Made by a program: the position numbers and the translations under genes
Assembly: GCA_964352815.1 (NCBI GenBank)
Contig: CAYGTO010000003.1
Span: 62,001-126,000, forward strand
Length of the DNA: 64,000 nt
Source: CAYGTO01 sp964352815
Lineage (GTDB): Bacteria; Pseudomonadota; Alphaproteobacteria; Rickettsiales; UBA3002
Reading direction: 5' to 3'
The notes under the pieces: generated by a model
Seen by the model: the letters and a program-made list of their open reading frames with translations, nothing else
What the model was told of the DNA's origin: nothing
The model's database searches: none
Shown: piece after piece, positions 56,365 through 64,000 of the stretch
Layout of the letters: every line of letters begins with the position of its first letter
Position numbering within the stretch: position 1 is the stretch's first letter

Positions 56365-57571
56365 TGTCTTTTCCTTGGTTGGCCATCAACGCGCTGACAC
56401 CGGGAAGCTCTTTGCCTTCCAGCCATTCGAGGAACGCGCCACCTGCCGTTGAGAGATAGGTGAATTGTTTCGACAGGCCGGCATGTGACAAAGCTGCGAC
56501 CGTGTCGCCACCGCCAGCAACGGTTTTGAGTGCATCCGCTTCGGTCAGTTTCGCCGCCATCCGCGCGAGCATCACCGTGGATGCATCAAATGGGTTGGTC
56601 TCGAACGCGCCCACCGGCCCGTTCCACACCGCGGTTTTGCAATCCGATAATGCCTGACACCACGCCATCACCGTTTCCGGCCCAACATCAAGCATCATGC
56701 TTCCCGGCGGAATATTCGCTACATCAACAACCTGGCTTTTCGCATGGGCCGCGAATTGGTTGGTGACGATGGCATCGGTGGGCAGGCAGATCTCGCAGCC
56801 CGCTTTCTCCGCTTCACTCAGAATCTCAAGCGCCGTATCTTTCAAATCGGTTTCGCACAGCGACGCGCCAATATCAATCCCCTGCGCGTGCAAAAATGTG
56901 TGCGCCATCGCGCCGCCAATGATCAGCTTGTCGACCTTCTTCACCAAATTTTTCAGCAGCGCTAGCTTGGTTGAAATTTTAGAACCACCCACCACGGCTG
57001 CGAGCGGACGATCGGGCTGGTCAAAGAGCTGAGCGAGCATGGTCACTTCTTCCTGCATCAGCTTACCCGCCGCCGATGGAAGATGTTTGGCAATGCCAAC
57101 AATCGAGGCATGGGCGCGGTGCGAACAGGAGAACGCATCATTGATATAGACATCACCGAGCGCTGCCATATGTTTCGCAAAGTCCTCGTCACCCGCCTCT
57201 TCTTCGGGATGAAAACGCAGATTCTCCATCAGAATCACCTGGCCCGGCTTCGCCCCTTCAATCGCGCGGCGGGCGACGTCACCGACGCAGTCCGGCGCAA
57301 AACGGACATTGCGATCCCACAGCGCTTCGCTAAGCACATCCACCAGCGGCGCAAGCGACAGGCTTAAATCGACCTTGCCGTTAGGCCGGCCAAGATGAGA
57401 GAGAATAACCACTTTCGCATGGCGCTCAATGAGATATTGTAATGTCGGAATCGCACGAATGATACGCGTATCATCGACCACGCGCCCCGCTTGCATCGGC
57501 ACATTCAGATCGAGCCGCAACAGCACGGTCTTATTCGCAACATCGAGCGTATCAAGCGATGGTAAAATCAT
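56339..57571 (-). CDS. pgk: phosphoglycerate kinase
   Basis: A 410-residue glycolytic kinase that transfers phosphate from 1,3-bisphosphoglycerate to ADP. Signature RLDLNVPMQAGRVVDDTRI near the start, the hinge and nucleotide loop TAVWNGPVGAFETNPFD and GGGDTVAALSHAG are all present. It follows gap by 23 bp and overlaps the next small gene by 26 bp, so it is in one operon with them. Confidence 0.96.
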   Translation of the reverse strand: MILPSLDTLDVANKTVLLRLDLNVPMQAGRVVDDTRIIRAIPTLQYLIERHAKVVILSHLGRPNGKVDLSLSLAPLVDVLSEALWDRNVRFAPDCVGDVARRAIEGAKPGQVILMENLRFHPEEEAGDEDFAKHMAALGDVYINDAFSCSHRAHASIVGIAKHLPSAAGKLMQEEVTMLAQLFDQPDRPLAAVVGGSKISTKLALLKNLVKKVDKLIIGGAMAHTFLHAQGIDIGASLCETDLKDTALEILSEAEKAGCEICLPTDAIVTNQFAAHAKSQVVDVANIPPGSMMLDVGPETVMAWCQALSDCKTAVWNGPVGAFETNPFDASTVMLARMAAKLTEADALKTVAGGGDTVAALSHAGLSKQFTYLSTAGGAFLEWLEGKELPGVSALMANQGKDNADCRVAG

Positions 57572-57594
57572 GGATTGTGGTGTAGCACAGATAC

Positions 57595-58626
57595 CTACTG
57601 GCTGGCAACCAATTGTGCCATATCAAGCATGCGGCAGCTAAAGCCCCACTCATTATCGTACCAAGCGGCCACACGCACCAAATTGCCATCTACTACCTGC
57701 GTGCCGTTCAGATCAGCAATTGAGCTCGCCGGGTGGTGGCAAAAATCGATAGAAACAAGCGGCTCGTCCGAAACTGCCAGCACGCCTTCCATATCGCCTT
57801 TCGCTGCGGTCATCAGCGCAGCATTCACGATCTCCGCGCTGGTCGCATTTTTCACCGTTACCGTCAAATCAACGAGCGAAACATTCGCGGTTGGCACACG
57901 AATCGCGCTGCCCGTCAGCTTTCCTTGTAGCTGCGGCAAAACGAGGCCAATCGCCTTCGCTGCACCGGTTTTCGTTGGCACCATCGACAGCCCCGCCGCA
58001 CGCGCACGTTGCAAGTCTTTATGCGAACCATCGACCAAATTCTGATCCCCGGTATAGGCATGGATGGTCGTCATCACCCCAGCTTCAATACCGAACGTAT
58101 CATCCAGCACTTTCGCGATCGGCGCCAAACAATTCGTCGTGCAGGAGCCAATCGAAATCACATCATGAAAACTCTCGAGCGCGTCATTGTTCACTCCGTA
58201 AACAATGGTTGGGCATTCGTCTTTTGCTGGCGCAGAAATCAACACTTTCTTCGCACCTTGCTGCAGGTGGACCTGGCAATCGGCCGCCGTCGCGAACTTA
58301 CCGGTGCATTCGAGCACCACATCGACGCCCAGCTCACCCCACGGAATGTCTTTCGGCTCACGCGTATGAAACAACGCCATGGCCTGCTTACGATCACCGA
58401 GCGACATCACGATTGTCTCATGACCATCTTTGGTTTCGCCCGCTTCCACCTCGCCAGCAAACCGGCCATGCACTGAATCATATTTCAGCAGATGCAGGTG
58501 TGTCTCAATCGCCGCCGGGCCATTGACCGCGACAATCTCAATGCCATCGAACCCTTCTTCCAATGCCGCGCGCATTACGCAGCGGCCAATGCGCCCGAGT
58601 CCGTTAATCCCTACTTTAATGGTCAT
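57595..58626 (-). CDS. gap: glyceraldehyde-3-phosphate dehydrogenase
   Basis: A 343-residue NAD(P)+-dependent enzyme with the N-terminal GINGLGRIGRCVM nucleotide fingerprint and the catalytic Cys in SIGSCTTNCLAP near residue 162. The C-terminal catalytic domain includes VDLTVTVKNATSAE and WYDNEWGFSCRM. ATG 58626 is preferred; the open frame upstream to 58692 reads into repeat element G. It lies between tkt and pgk. Confidence 0.96.
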   Translation of the reverse strand: MTIKVGINGLGRIGRCVMRAALEEGFDGIEIVAVNGPAAIETHLHLLKYDSVHGRFAGEVEAGETKDGHETIVMSLGDRKQAMALFHTREPKDIPWGELGVDVVLECTGKFATAADCQVHLQQGAKKVLISAPAKDECPTIVYGVNNDALESFHDVISIGSCTTNCLAPIAKVLDDTFGIEAGVMTTIHAYTGDQNLVDGSHKDLQRARAAGLSMVPTKTGAAKAIGLVLPQLQGKLTGSAIRVPTANVSLVDLTVTVKNATSAEIVNAALMTAAKGDMEGVLAVSDEPLVSIDFCHHPASSIADLNGTQVVDGNLVRVAAWYDNEWGFSCRMLDMAQLVASQ

Positions 58627-58647
58627 ACATTCACTCTTTCTGTATAT

Positions 58648-58803
58648 TGTCATTGCCACGTGCCGAGTGCAGAAGCACGAGGTCACAGGCAATCCAGGAA
58701 GAAAATGTCAGGAGACATTTTCTGACGCTAAAAATCTTCTGATTTTTAGCTATTCTGGATCCCCGGGATCGTTTGCCTACTGACATACACCCCGAGGATG
58801 ACA
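58648..58803. repeat. TGTCAT...ATGACA modular element, long form, copy G
   Basis: A 156-bp element that fills the tkt-gap intergenic space. Hairpins: GTGC-AGAA-GCAC in the first module (about 58667-58678), 58700-58723 (loop AGGA, GTC/GAC closing) and 58727-58750 (loop TTCT, ATC/GAT closing); a fourth near 58762-58785 is decayed. Since it must be transcribed if tkt and gap share a message, it may control processing between them. Confidence 0.9.
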
Positions 58804-58805
58804 GT

Positions 58806-60848
58806 TTAAGTTAGTTTCTTCTCCACCGCCTCGACAATCGCCTCCGCGGTGATGCCAAAATGTGCATATAGCTCAGGCGCTGGTGCCGATGCGCCAAAGC
58901 CATCCATGCCGATAAACACACCATCGCGGCCAATGTAGCGCTCCCAGCCAAAGCCAGATGCTGCTTCAATCGCGACTTTTAATATGGATGCGTCACCCAA
59001 CACCTCTTGCTTATATGCTTCCTCTTGCGCTTCGAACAGCTCCCAGCATGGCATAGAGACGACACGCACTTTCATACCTTTCTCACGTAGCGCCTTCGCA
59101 GCTTCCACGCAGAGATGGGTTTCGGAGCCCGTGCCAAGCAAAATCGCTTGCGGGTTGTCATCCGAATGTTCACACATGATATAGGCGCCATTCGCGCATA
59201 GATTTTCATCGCTCATCTGGCTTCGTAAATGCGGCAAGCCTTGGCGCGATAGGGCGAGGATCGATGGGGTATCCGTCGCTTTCAGCGCCAGCTCCCAACA
59301 TTCGGCCGTTTCGCTCGCATCGCATGGGCGGAAGACATTCACATTCGGCATGGCACGTAAGGAAGCGACATGTTCAATCGGTTGGTGCGTCGGACCATCT
59401 TCGCCAAGCCCAATCGAATCATGGGTCATGACGTAAATCACTTGCTGCTGCATCAGCGCCGAAAGGCGAATCGCCGGACGGCAATAATCGGTGAACACCA
59501 AGAACGTCCCGCCATAGGGCACAAAGCCGCCATGCAGCGCGACGCCATTCATCACCGCCGCCATGCCATGTTCACGAATCCCATAATGAATGTAGCTACC
59601 CTCATAATGCTCCGCGCTCACCACCGCCATCTCTTTGGCTTTGGTATTGTTTGATCCCGTCAAATCGGCCGAGCCGCCGAGTAAATTATCGAGCTTCGCA
59701 TGCAGCGCATCGAGCACATTTTGCGATGATTTACGCGAGGCTTCTTTAGGCTGCGATTCTGCCAGTTGCTTTTTCAGTGCGGTGACCACTTCACTCACCG
59801 CCGCTTGATTCACCCCAGCGAGAAACGCATCAAAACGCGCCTTTTCCGAAGAGGCTTCATAACGCTGCGCCCAGGCCTCGTGGGCCGGCTTACCAATATC
59901 ATTCGCGTGACGCCAGCTCGTGAGAATCTCTTCTGGAATCTCGAATGGCGCATGGCTCCAGCCCATCGCTTCACGCGTGCCAGCAATTTCTTCATCCCCG
60001 AGCGGTGCACCATGGCTCGCTGCCGTGCCCGCCTTGGTCGGCGCGCCTTTCGCAATCGTCGTCTTGCAACGAATCAATGTCGGCTTGTCGCTCTGCTTCG
60101 CCGAGAACAGCGCCTGCGCAATTTGCACCGGGTCGTGCCCATTAATGCTCGTTACGTTCCAACCGCAGGCTTCAAACCGCTTCGTATGGTCTTCCGAGGT
60201 TGACAGCGAGGTCGGGCCATCAATCGAAATGCCGTTATCATCAAACAACACGACGAGTTTCGACAAGTTCAAATGCCCTGCGAAAGAAATGGCTTCTTGC
60301 GAAATCCCCTCCATCAGGCAGCCATCACCGGCGATGACGTAGGTATGGTGGTTGACCAAATCATCCCCGAAACGTGCGTTCAATAAACGCTCGGCAAGCG
60401 CCATACCAACACCGTTCGCAAGCCCTTGGCCTAGCGGCCCCGTTGTGGTTTCAATCCCTCGCGCATGGCCAAACTCTGGATGTCCGGCTGTACGTGCGTT
60501 TAGCTGACGAAACTGCTTAATTTCATCGAGGGTAATATCTTCATAGCCGCTCAAATACATCAAGGCATATTGCAGCATCGAGCCATGGCCGGCCGAGAGA
60601 ATAAACCGGTCGCGGTCAGGCCATGCCGGGGCGGCCGGGTCAAATTTCAACACATCTTGGAACAACACCGTCGCGACATCGGCCATCCCCATCGGCATGC
60701 CGGGGTGCCCAGAATTCGCGGCCTGCACCGCATCCATCGACAAAGCGCGAATCGCGTTGGCAAGTTCATCATGCGTCACCTCATGGTGAGCCGACGGCGT
60801 GGTTGCGGATGAAGACACAGGCACCTCATTTTGTTGCGCCGGAATCAT
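58806..60848 (-). CDS. tkt: transketolase
   Basis: A 680-residue thiamine-diphosphate enzyme of the non-oxidative pentose phosphate pathway. The ThDP-binding block is GDGCLMEGISQEAISFAGHL; other signatures are AANSGHPGMPMGMADV near the N-terminus, TGPLGQGLANGVGMALAER and THDSIGLGEDGPTHQPIEH. First gene of the tkt-gap-pgk series. The nearby thiE supports its cofactor, although the spacing does not prove co-regulation. Confidence 0.96.
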   Translation of the reverse strand: MIPAQQNEVPVSSSATTPSAHHEVTHDELANAIRALSMDAVQAANSGHPGMPMGMADVATVLFQDVLKFDPAAPAWPDRDRFILSAGHGSMLQYALMYLSGYEDITLDEIKQFRQLNARTAGHPEFGHARGIETTTGPLGQGLANGVGMALAERLLNARFGDDLVNHHTYVIAGDGCLMEGISQEAISFAGHLNLSKLVVLFDDNGISIDGPTSLSTSEDHTKRFEACGWNVTSINGHDPVQIAQALFSAKQSDKPTLIRCKTTIAKGAPTKAGTAASHGAPLGDEEIAGTREAMGWSHAPFEIPEEILTSWRHANDIGKPAHEAWAQRYEASSEKARFDAFLAGVNQAAVSEVVTALKKQLAESQPKEASRKSSQNVLDALHAKLDNLLGGSADLTGSNNTKAKEMAVVSAEHYEGSYIHYGIREHGMAAVMNGVALHGGFVPYGGTFLVFTDYCRPAIRLSALMQQQVIYVMTHDSIGLGEDGPTHQPIEHVASLRAMPNVNVFRPCDASETAECWELALKATDTPSILALSRQGLPHLRSQMSDENLCANGAYIMCEHSDDNPQAILLGTGSETHLCVEAAKALREKGMKVRVVSMPCWELFEAQEEAYKQEVLGDASILKVAIEAASGFGWERYIGRDGVFIGMDGFGASAPAPELYAHFGITAEAIVEAVEKKLT

Positions 60849-60993
60849 ACAAGTTTTCCGTCACTTGCAAAGCAGAAAATCCGTAAAGTGAATGGTTGGT
60901 GATAACCCCGGTTTTTATTTTGTCGGAAATGAGAGGCGCTGCTATTTCTCTTATCAACTTAGTTCAACAGCCACTTCTAACCGACTTAGTTTT

Positions 60994-61341
60994 ATGTCTT
61001 CACCGCTCGAAACCGCGACTCAGCATATGCAACAAGCGCTTCACCAGCTAGAGCAGCGCATTGAAGGGCTGTGCGCGAAGGTTGAAGAAAGCGACGCGCG
61101 CGAGGCGAAAATTCGCAGCGAATGGGAAGAGCTGTGCGAGTCGCTGGAGCATGACATCACCGCGCTGAAAGAAGAGAATGCAACAATTCGTGACGAGAAT
61201 GTACAGCTAAGTAACCAGCTTCAGGAGTTGCAGCAAGACTATCTCGACCTGCAGCAAGTGACCGATAGCGTTTGTGACCGCCTCGATACGTCGGTGACAC
61301 AGATGGACTTGATCCTTGAACATGCGGAGGCAAGCGCATGA
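60994..61341 (+). CDS. coiled-coil protein upstream of zapA
   Basis: A 115-residue, highly acidic, almost entirely helical protein with Leu heptads over about residues 10-110 (for example LHQLEQRIEGLCAKVEESDA and LSNQLQELQQDYLDLQQVTD). Small coiled-coil proteins commonly precede zapA in alphaproteobacteria. It is coupled to zapA by an ATGA-type overlap (61338-61341), which suggests a role in Z-ring assembly. The start at ATG 60994 is chosen because the upstream part of the open frame (from 60892) is not coiled-coil-like. Confidence 0.75.
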   Translation: MSSPLETATQHMQQALHQLEQRIEGLCAKVEESDAREAKIRSEWEELCESLEHDITALKEENATIRDENVQLSNQLQELQQDYLDLQQVTDSVCDRLDTSVTQMDLILEHAEASA

Positions 61342-61742
61342 GCATTATGAACCTCTCCATTCGTGGCAAACAATATCAGATCGCATGTGGCGATGGCCAG
61401 GAAGCCCATCTTAACATGCTTGCGGGGCAGCTTAATGAGCGCCTCACCCAAATCGCTGGCACCAACACCCGCCTTCCCGACAGCACCTTGATGCTGCTCG
61501 GTGCCTTGATGATTGCGGATGAGCTGCATGAGCTACAAGGCGAACATCAAAAACTCTATGACTACATGGAACAGGTCGAATCGCAAAATGAACGCTATAA
61601 GAGTAACGCGCAGGATGCGAATGCCGATGCGCTGACCACACATCGTGAGACAATGGAAAACGAATTTTCGGGTATTATAAGCACCTTGTCGGAAAAGCTT
61701 GAGAAAATGGTCCAACGCACCAACAAAGCCACGGCCGCCTAA
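61338..61742 (+). CDS. zapA: cell division protein ZapA
   Basis: A 134-residue protein that cross-links FtsZ filaments. The globular head MSIMNLSIRGKQYQIACGDG followed by EAHLNMLAGQLNERLTQIAG is typical, and the rest forms a dimerising coiled coil. It overlaps the preceding gene by four bases and the following lipoprotein ORF by one (TAATG). The order zapA, 6S RNA, fau is the classical arrangement in proteobacteria. Confidence 0.92.
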   Translation: MSIMNLSIRGKQYQIACGDGQEAHLNMLAGQLNERLTQIAGTNTRLPDSTLMLLGALMIADELHELQGEHQKLYDYMEQVESQNERYKSNAQDANADALTTHRETMENEFSGIISTLSEKLEKMVQRTNKATAA

Positions 61743-61879
61743 TGGTTTTTCGTGCATTTTGCATGGGCATACTGACCGCAAGCCTACTCGTCGCTTGCTC
61801 CAAAGCCGAAGCCTGTGATTACAGCCAGGGCGAATGGAACGAAATTCTCGGGCAATGTAATTACGAATGGCTGGAATAG
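61742..61879 (+). CDS. 45-aa small lipoprotein
   Basis: ATG 61742 shares a base with the zapA stop and opens a 45-codon frame. Residues 1-18 are a hydrophobic signal (FRAFCMGILTASLLVACS) ending in the lipobox LLVAC, with Cys19 as the likely lipidated residue. The mature part is about 27 residues, acidic, with Trp and two further Cys. It ends 10 bp before the 6S RNA promoter. Not described to my knowledge; the lipobox and the coupled start make it likely to be real. Confidence 0.6.
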   Translation: MVFRAFCMGILTASLLVACSKAEACDYSQGEWNEILGQCNYEWLE

Positions 61880-61888
61880 TTCTTCCCC

Positions 61889-61917
61889 TAGACAATGCCC
61901 AAAATGCGCCCTATAAT
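61889..61917 (+). promoter_or_regulatory. sigma-70 promoter of 6S RNA
   Basis: TAGACA (61889-61894) and TATAAT (61912-61917) are separated by 17 bp, a near-perfect housekeeping promoter (5 of 6 and 6 of 6). It predicts initiation at about 61923-61925, immediately at the 5' end of the 6S RNA closing stem. Confidence 0.8.
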
Positions 61918-61923
61918 TAAGAG

Positions 61924-62079
61924 AAGTACTGCGCGGTGCGTGAGGATCGAACGCTCCGGGACCGATGTAACCTTTAAGGGAGCTGTCCCTTGCTTCGGCT
62001 GTGGCCTTAGTAATATGGCACCCACCTGACCACACGGGTCACGGGAGGTTTTATGCATCCCACGGCCAGCGCGGTACTT
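61924..62079 (+). ncRNA. ssrS: 6S RNA
   Basis: The region between zapA and the 5-formyl-THF cyclo-ligase gene has the features of 6S RNA, the regulator that mimics an open promoter and binds sigma-70 RNA polymerase. The closing stem GTACTGCGC (61926-61934) pairs with GCGCGGTAC (62069-62077), with one G-U pair. Between them are long imperfect stems and a central bulge (GGACCGATGTAACCTTTAAG on one side). Length is about 156 nt. A strong sigma-70 promoter precedes it and fau follows. The exact ends are estimated. Confidence 0.85.
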
Positions 62080-62094
62080 TACCTAAGGTCCACT

Positions 62095-62706
62095 ATGCAT
62101 TCGCCACTTTCCTATCACCCTGACCAGCTTCCCTATGAAAAACAACGGCTTAGGCAGAAACTACTGACCCAGCGCCAACAATACCCAGCCGATAAGCGCC
62201 TGTTCGCGGCCGAGTCGATCGCGCAGCATTTCATGGACCACCCGCTTCTCGCCTTTGATGCGCCTGTGGCGGGCTATATTGCCATGCGCGGCGAACTCGA
62301 TATTACGCTTATTTTTGATAAGCTTAGGAAATACCAAAAAATGACATGCCTCCCCGTTGTTGACGAAAAAGATGCGCCTCTCCTCTTCCGTGAGTGGCAT
62401 AAAGGCCAGCCGCTCACCCAAGGCACCTTGGGGGTGAAGGAGCCTGCAGCGGAGGCGGAAACATGCAACCCGCGTATTATTCTCGTTCCTTTGCTCGCCT
62501 TTGATCCGGCCGGCTACCGGCTTGGCTATGGCGGCGGTTATTATGACCGGACCATCGCAGCGCTGCGCAGCGCCGATCCATCCAATCCCCCGCTCACTAT
62601 CGGAGTTGCCTATGATTTTCAAGAAGTTGACGCCTTGCCAATCGAGCCACACGACATTCGCCTGGATGGGATTCTGACCGAAACCGGCGTGAGTATGTTT
62701 TTGTAG
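62095..62706 (+). CDS. fau: 5-formyltetrahydrofolate cyclo-ligase
   Basis: A 203-residue enzyme (also called YgfA) that returns 5-formyl-THF to 5,10-methenyl-THF. KQRLRQKLLTQRQQ at the N-terminus and the ATP-binding loop RLGYGGGYYDRTIA are diagnostic. The open frame begins at 62053, inside the 6S RNA; ATG 62095 (MHSPLSYHPDQLPYEK) with AAGG upstream is chosen. Co-transcription with 6S RNA is known for this arrangement. Confidence 0.93.
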   Translation: MHSPLSYHPDQLPYEKQRLRQKLLTQRQQYPADKRLFAAESIAQHFMDHPLLAFDAPVAGYIAMRGELDITLIFDKLRKYQKMTCLPVVDEKDAPLLFREWHKGQPLTQGTLGVKEPAAEAETCNPRIILVPLLAFDPAGYRLGYGGGYYDRTIAALRSADPSNPPLTIGVAYDFQEVDALPIEPHDIRLDGILTETGVSMFL

Positions 62707-62715
62707 TTTTCTTGA

Positions 62716-62800
62716 TCGCTCCCGCGCTGCACTGCTGTTACGCGCGATGAGCCTGACGGCTGCGCCGACTAAAGGGCTTCGCCTGTTGGCTGCGCTTCAT
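62716..62800 (+). repeat. dispersed repeat family 2, copy near fau
   Basis: Contains CGCGATGAGCCTGACGGC and GACTAAAGGGCTTCGCCTG, a diverged copy of the repeats at 3.1, 3.5, 6.6 and 21.8 kb. It fills most of the gap between fau and the phosphodiesterase gene. Confidence 0.6.
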
Positions 62801-62853
62801 CACTACGCACCTAATTCCTTGCATTGCCTTGATTTTCCTAGTAATCCAATTGA

Positions 62854-63684
62854 ATGAAGATTTTATTTTGTGGCGATGTGGTCGGGCGCGCAGGGCGCAA
62901 AGCGCTTACGCGGTGGATGCCCCAGCTAAGAGAGAAACATCAGCTTGATGCCGTGATTATCAACGGCGAGAACAGCGCGGGTGGCTTTGGCATTACCAAA
63001 GAAACACTGAAAGAAATGCTTGATACCGGCGCCGATGTCATAACCGGCGGCGATCATATCTGGGATCAGCGCGATTGCCCGAAACTGCTTGAACAAGAAC
63101 CGCGCCTACTGCGCCCGCATAACTACCCGGAAGGCAGTCCTGGCAGCGGCTTTCGTACATTCGAGCTAAAGAACGGCCAACGCCTAACCGTCATGCATTT
63201 GCTGGGGCAAATTTTCCATAAGGAATATCTGAACAGCCCATTTGAGTGCGCGAAAGCGTTGCTGGATGGAGTTAAGTTAGGACGCGACACCGATGCGATT
63301 GTGGTTGATATGCACGCGGAGGCGACTTCAGAAAAATGTGCGATGGGGCATTTCCTCGATGGCCAGGTGAGCCTGGTGGTTGGGAGCCACACCCATATTC
63401 CTACTGCTGACAGCCATATTTTACCCAAAGGCACAGCCTATCAGACCGATGCCGGTATGTGCGGCGATTATAATTCAGTGATCGGCTTCGAGCCGTCCGT
63501 CCCGCTGAAACATTACATGACCAAACGTAAGCTGGGCCGAATGGAGGTCGCGAGCGGCGAAGGTACGGTATGCGCCGTGCTGGTTGAAACCGATATTCGT
63601 ACCGGGCTCGCCACCTCGATCGAACCCATCCGCTGCGGCGGGGTCATTGGGATGGACAGCGCGTCCGATCAAAAAGCCGCTTAG
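62854..63684 (+). CDS. YmdB/TIGR00282-type metallophosphoesterase
   Basis: A 276-residue calcineurin-like phosphoesterase. GDVVGRAGRKAL, INGENSAGGFG, TGGDHIWDQRD, DMHAEATSEKCAMGHFLDGQ and GSHTHIPTAD provide the dinuclear metal ligands. Bacillus YmdB cleaves 2',3'-cyclic nucleotides and affects biofilm decisions; the proteobacterial role is less clear. In alphaproteobacteria it often follows fau, as here. Confidence 0.9.
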   Translation: MKILFCGDVVGRAGRKALTRWMPQLREKHQLDAVIINGENSAGGFGITKETLKEMLDTGADVITGGDHIWDQRDCPKLLEQEPRLLRPHNYPEGSPGSGFRTFELKNGQRLTVMHLLGQIFHKEYLNSPFECAKALLDGVKLGRDTDAIVVDMHAEATSEKCAMGHFLDGQVSLVVGSHTHIPTADSHILPKGTAYQTDAGMCGDYNSVIGFEPSVPLKHYMTKRKLGRMEVASGEGTVCAVLVETDIRTGLATSIEPIRCGGVIGMDSASDQKAA

Positions 63685-63726
63685 CTAACGCACTGTTTGA
63701 TATTATTTTATCTTATTATGACACGC

Positions 63727-63748
63727 CAATTGTCACACAATTGTCACA
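63727..63748 (+). repeat. tandem 11-bp repeat CAATTGTCACA
   Basis: Two exact adjacent copies (63727-63737 and 63738-63748), 50 bp upstream of the start codon at 63799. The spacing of one helical turn suggests a binding site for a regulator acting on the downstream gene. The half TGTCACA also occurs in the 18-bp motif at 3.4 and 37.0 kb. Confidence 0.45.
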
Positions 63749-63798
63749 AACGATTGGGCATCTTTACGCTAAAATGAGATTAACAATTAGAGGTAACC

Positions 63799-64000
63799 AT
63801 GGCCATTTTAGATTGGGTAGAACGTCAGGTTTATACAGGGACGAGCCTGTTCCGTCGCAATGTAATGGAGCCTTTAGTGCTCGATACAGAAGATTCATTG
63901 ATAGCACGCGGATGGGATTATTCCTTTGGCGCCTTATTTGATTGGATCGGATCCGCGTTACGCGATGATTACCAACCTATGTTCGCACGTGATGAACGCA
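63799..64000 (+). CDS. hypothetical protein, 3' end outside window
   Basis: ATG 63799 with AGAGGTAACC upstream opens a frame that reaches the window end (67 residues). It starts MAILDWVERQVYTGTSLFRR and is rich in Trp and acidic residues. No family recognised from this part. In many relatives the next gene is yebC, but this is not YebC. Confidence 0.6.
   Translation, partial: MAILDWVERQVYTGTSLFRRNVMEPLVLDTEDSLIARGWDYSFGALFDWIGSALRDDYQPMFARDER

Overview
The window looks like the chromosome of an alphaproteobacterium of moderate GC content (estimated by eye at slightly above 50%). The evidence is gene content and order: an mlaD / DUF2155 / NDUFA12 cluster, zapA followed by 6S RNA and 5-formyl-THF cyclo-ligase, tkt-gap-pgk-aldolase-thiE-efp-suhB on one strand, aroK-aroB-CNNM-type protein-DUF6898, and dnaG-rpoD. 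I saw no tRNA, rRNA, CRISPR, prophage or transposase gene. The genus cannot be fixed from the sequence alone; a rhodospirillales- or micavibrio-like lineage is a guess.

Layout. 0-8 kb: gyrA, an FAD oxidoreductase and an LplT-like MFS carrier, separated by long repeat-filled gaps. 8-20 kb is the most accessory part: a receiver protein with a degenerate HisKA-like tail, a BCCT carrier, dcd, a pseudo-receiver protein, an NtrC-type sigma-54 activator, a highly altered P1B-ATPase-like membrane protein behind a Fur-box-like site, a DASS carrier and an orphan 504-aa protein. 20-28 kb: folC, GST, amino acid permease, Na+/alanine symporter, DUF6898, CNNM/CorC protein, aroB, aroK. 29-38 kb: a periplasmic orphan, xerD, a class II ribonucleotide reductase homologue that appears to have lost its catalytic residues, a lytic transglycosylase/M15 peptidase fusion and the DUF2155-mlaD-NDUFA12 cluster. 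38-51 kb: rpoD with a roughly 200-residue histone-H1-like head, dnaG, a YgjP-type metalloprotease, PBP1A, frataxin, an MsbA-type ABC exporter and a proline-rich OmpA-like protein. 51-61 kb: suhB, efp, thiE and the central glycolysis/pentose phosphate genes. 61-64 kb: coiled-coil protein, zapA, a tiny lipoprotein, 6S RNA, fau and a YmdB-type phosphodiesterase.

Two themes stand out. First, at least 13 palindromic elements bounded by (T)GTCAT...ATGAC(A) are scattered through intergenic space. The long form (about 155 bp) is modular: successive hairpins keep an AGNA (or complementary TNCT) apical loop while their stems differ completely between copies yet stay self-complementary. One shorter element lies in frame inside thiE, another forms the last 44 codons of a hypothetical gene, and one sits between tkt and gap. 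Second, several proteins keep the fold signature of a well-known enzyme but not its key residues: the P1B-ATPase-like protein, the NrdJ-like protein, the receiver-like protein and the HisKA-like tail. These are the best candidates for undescribed biology here.
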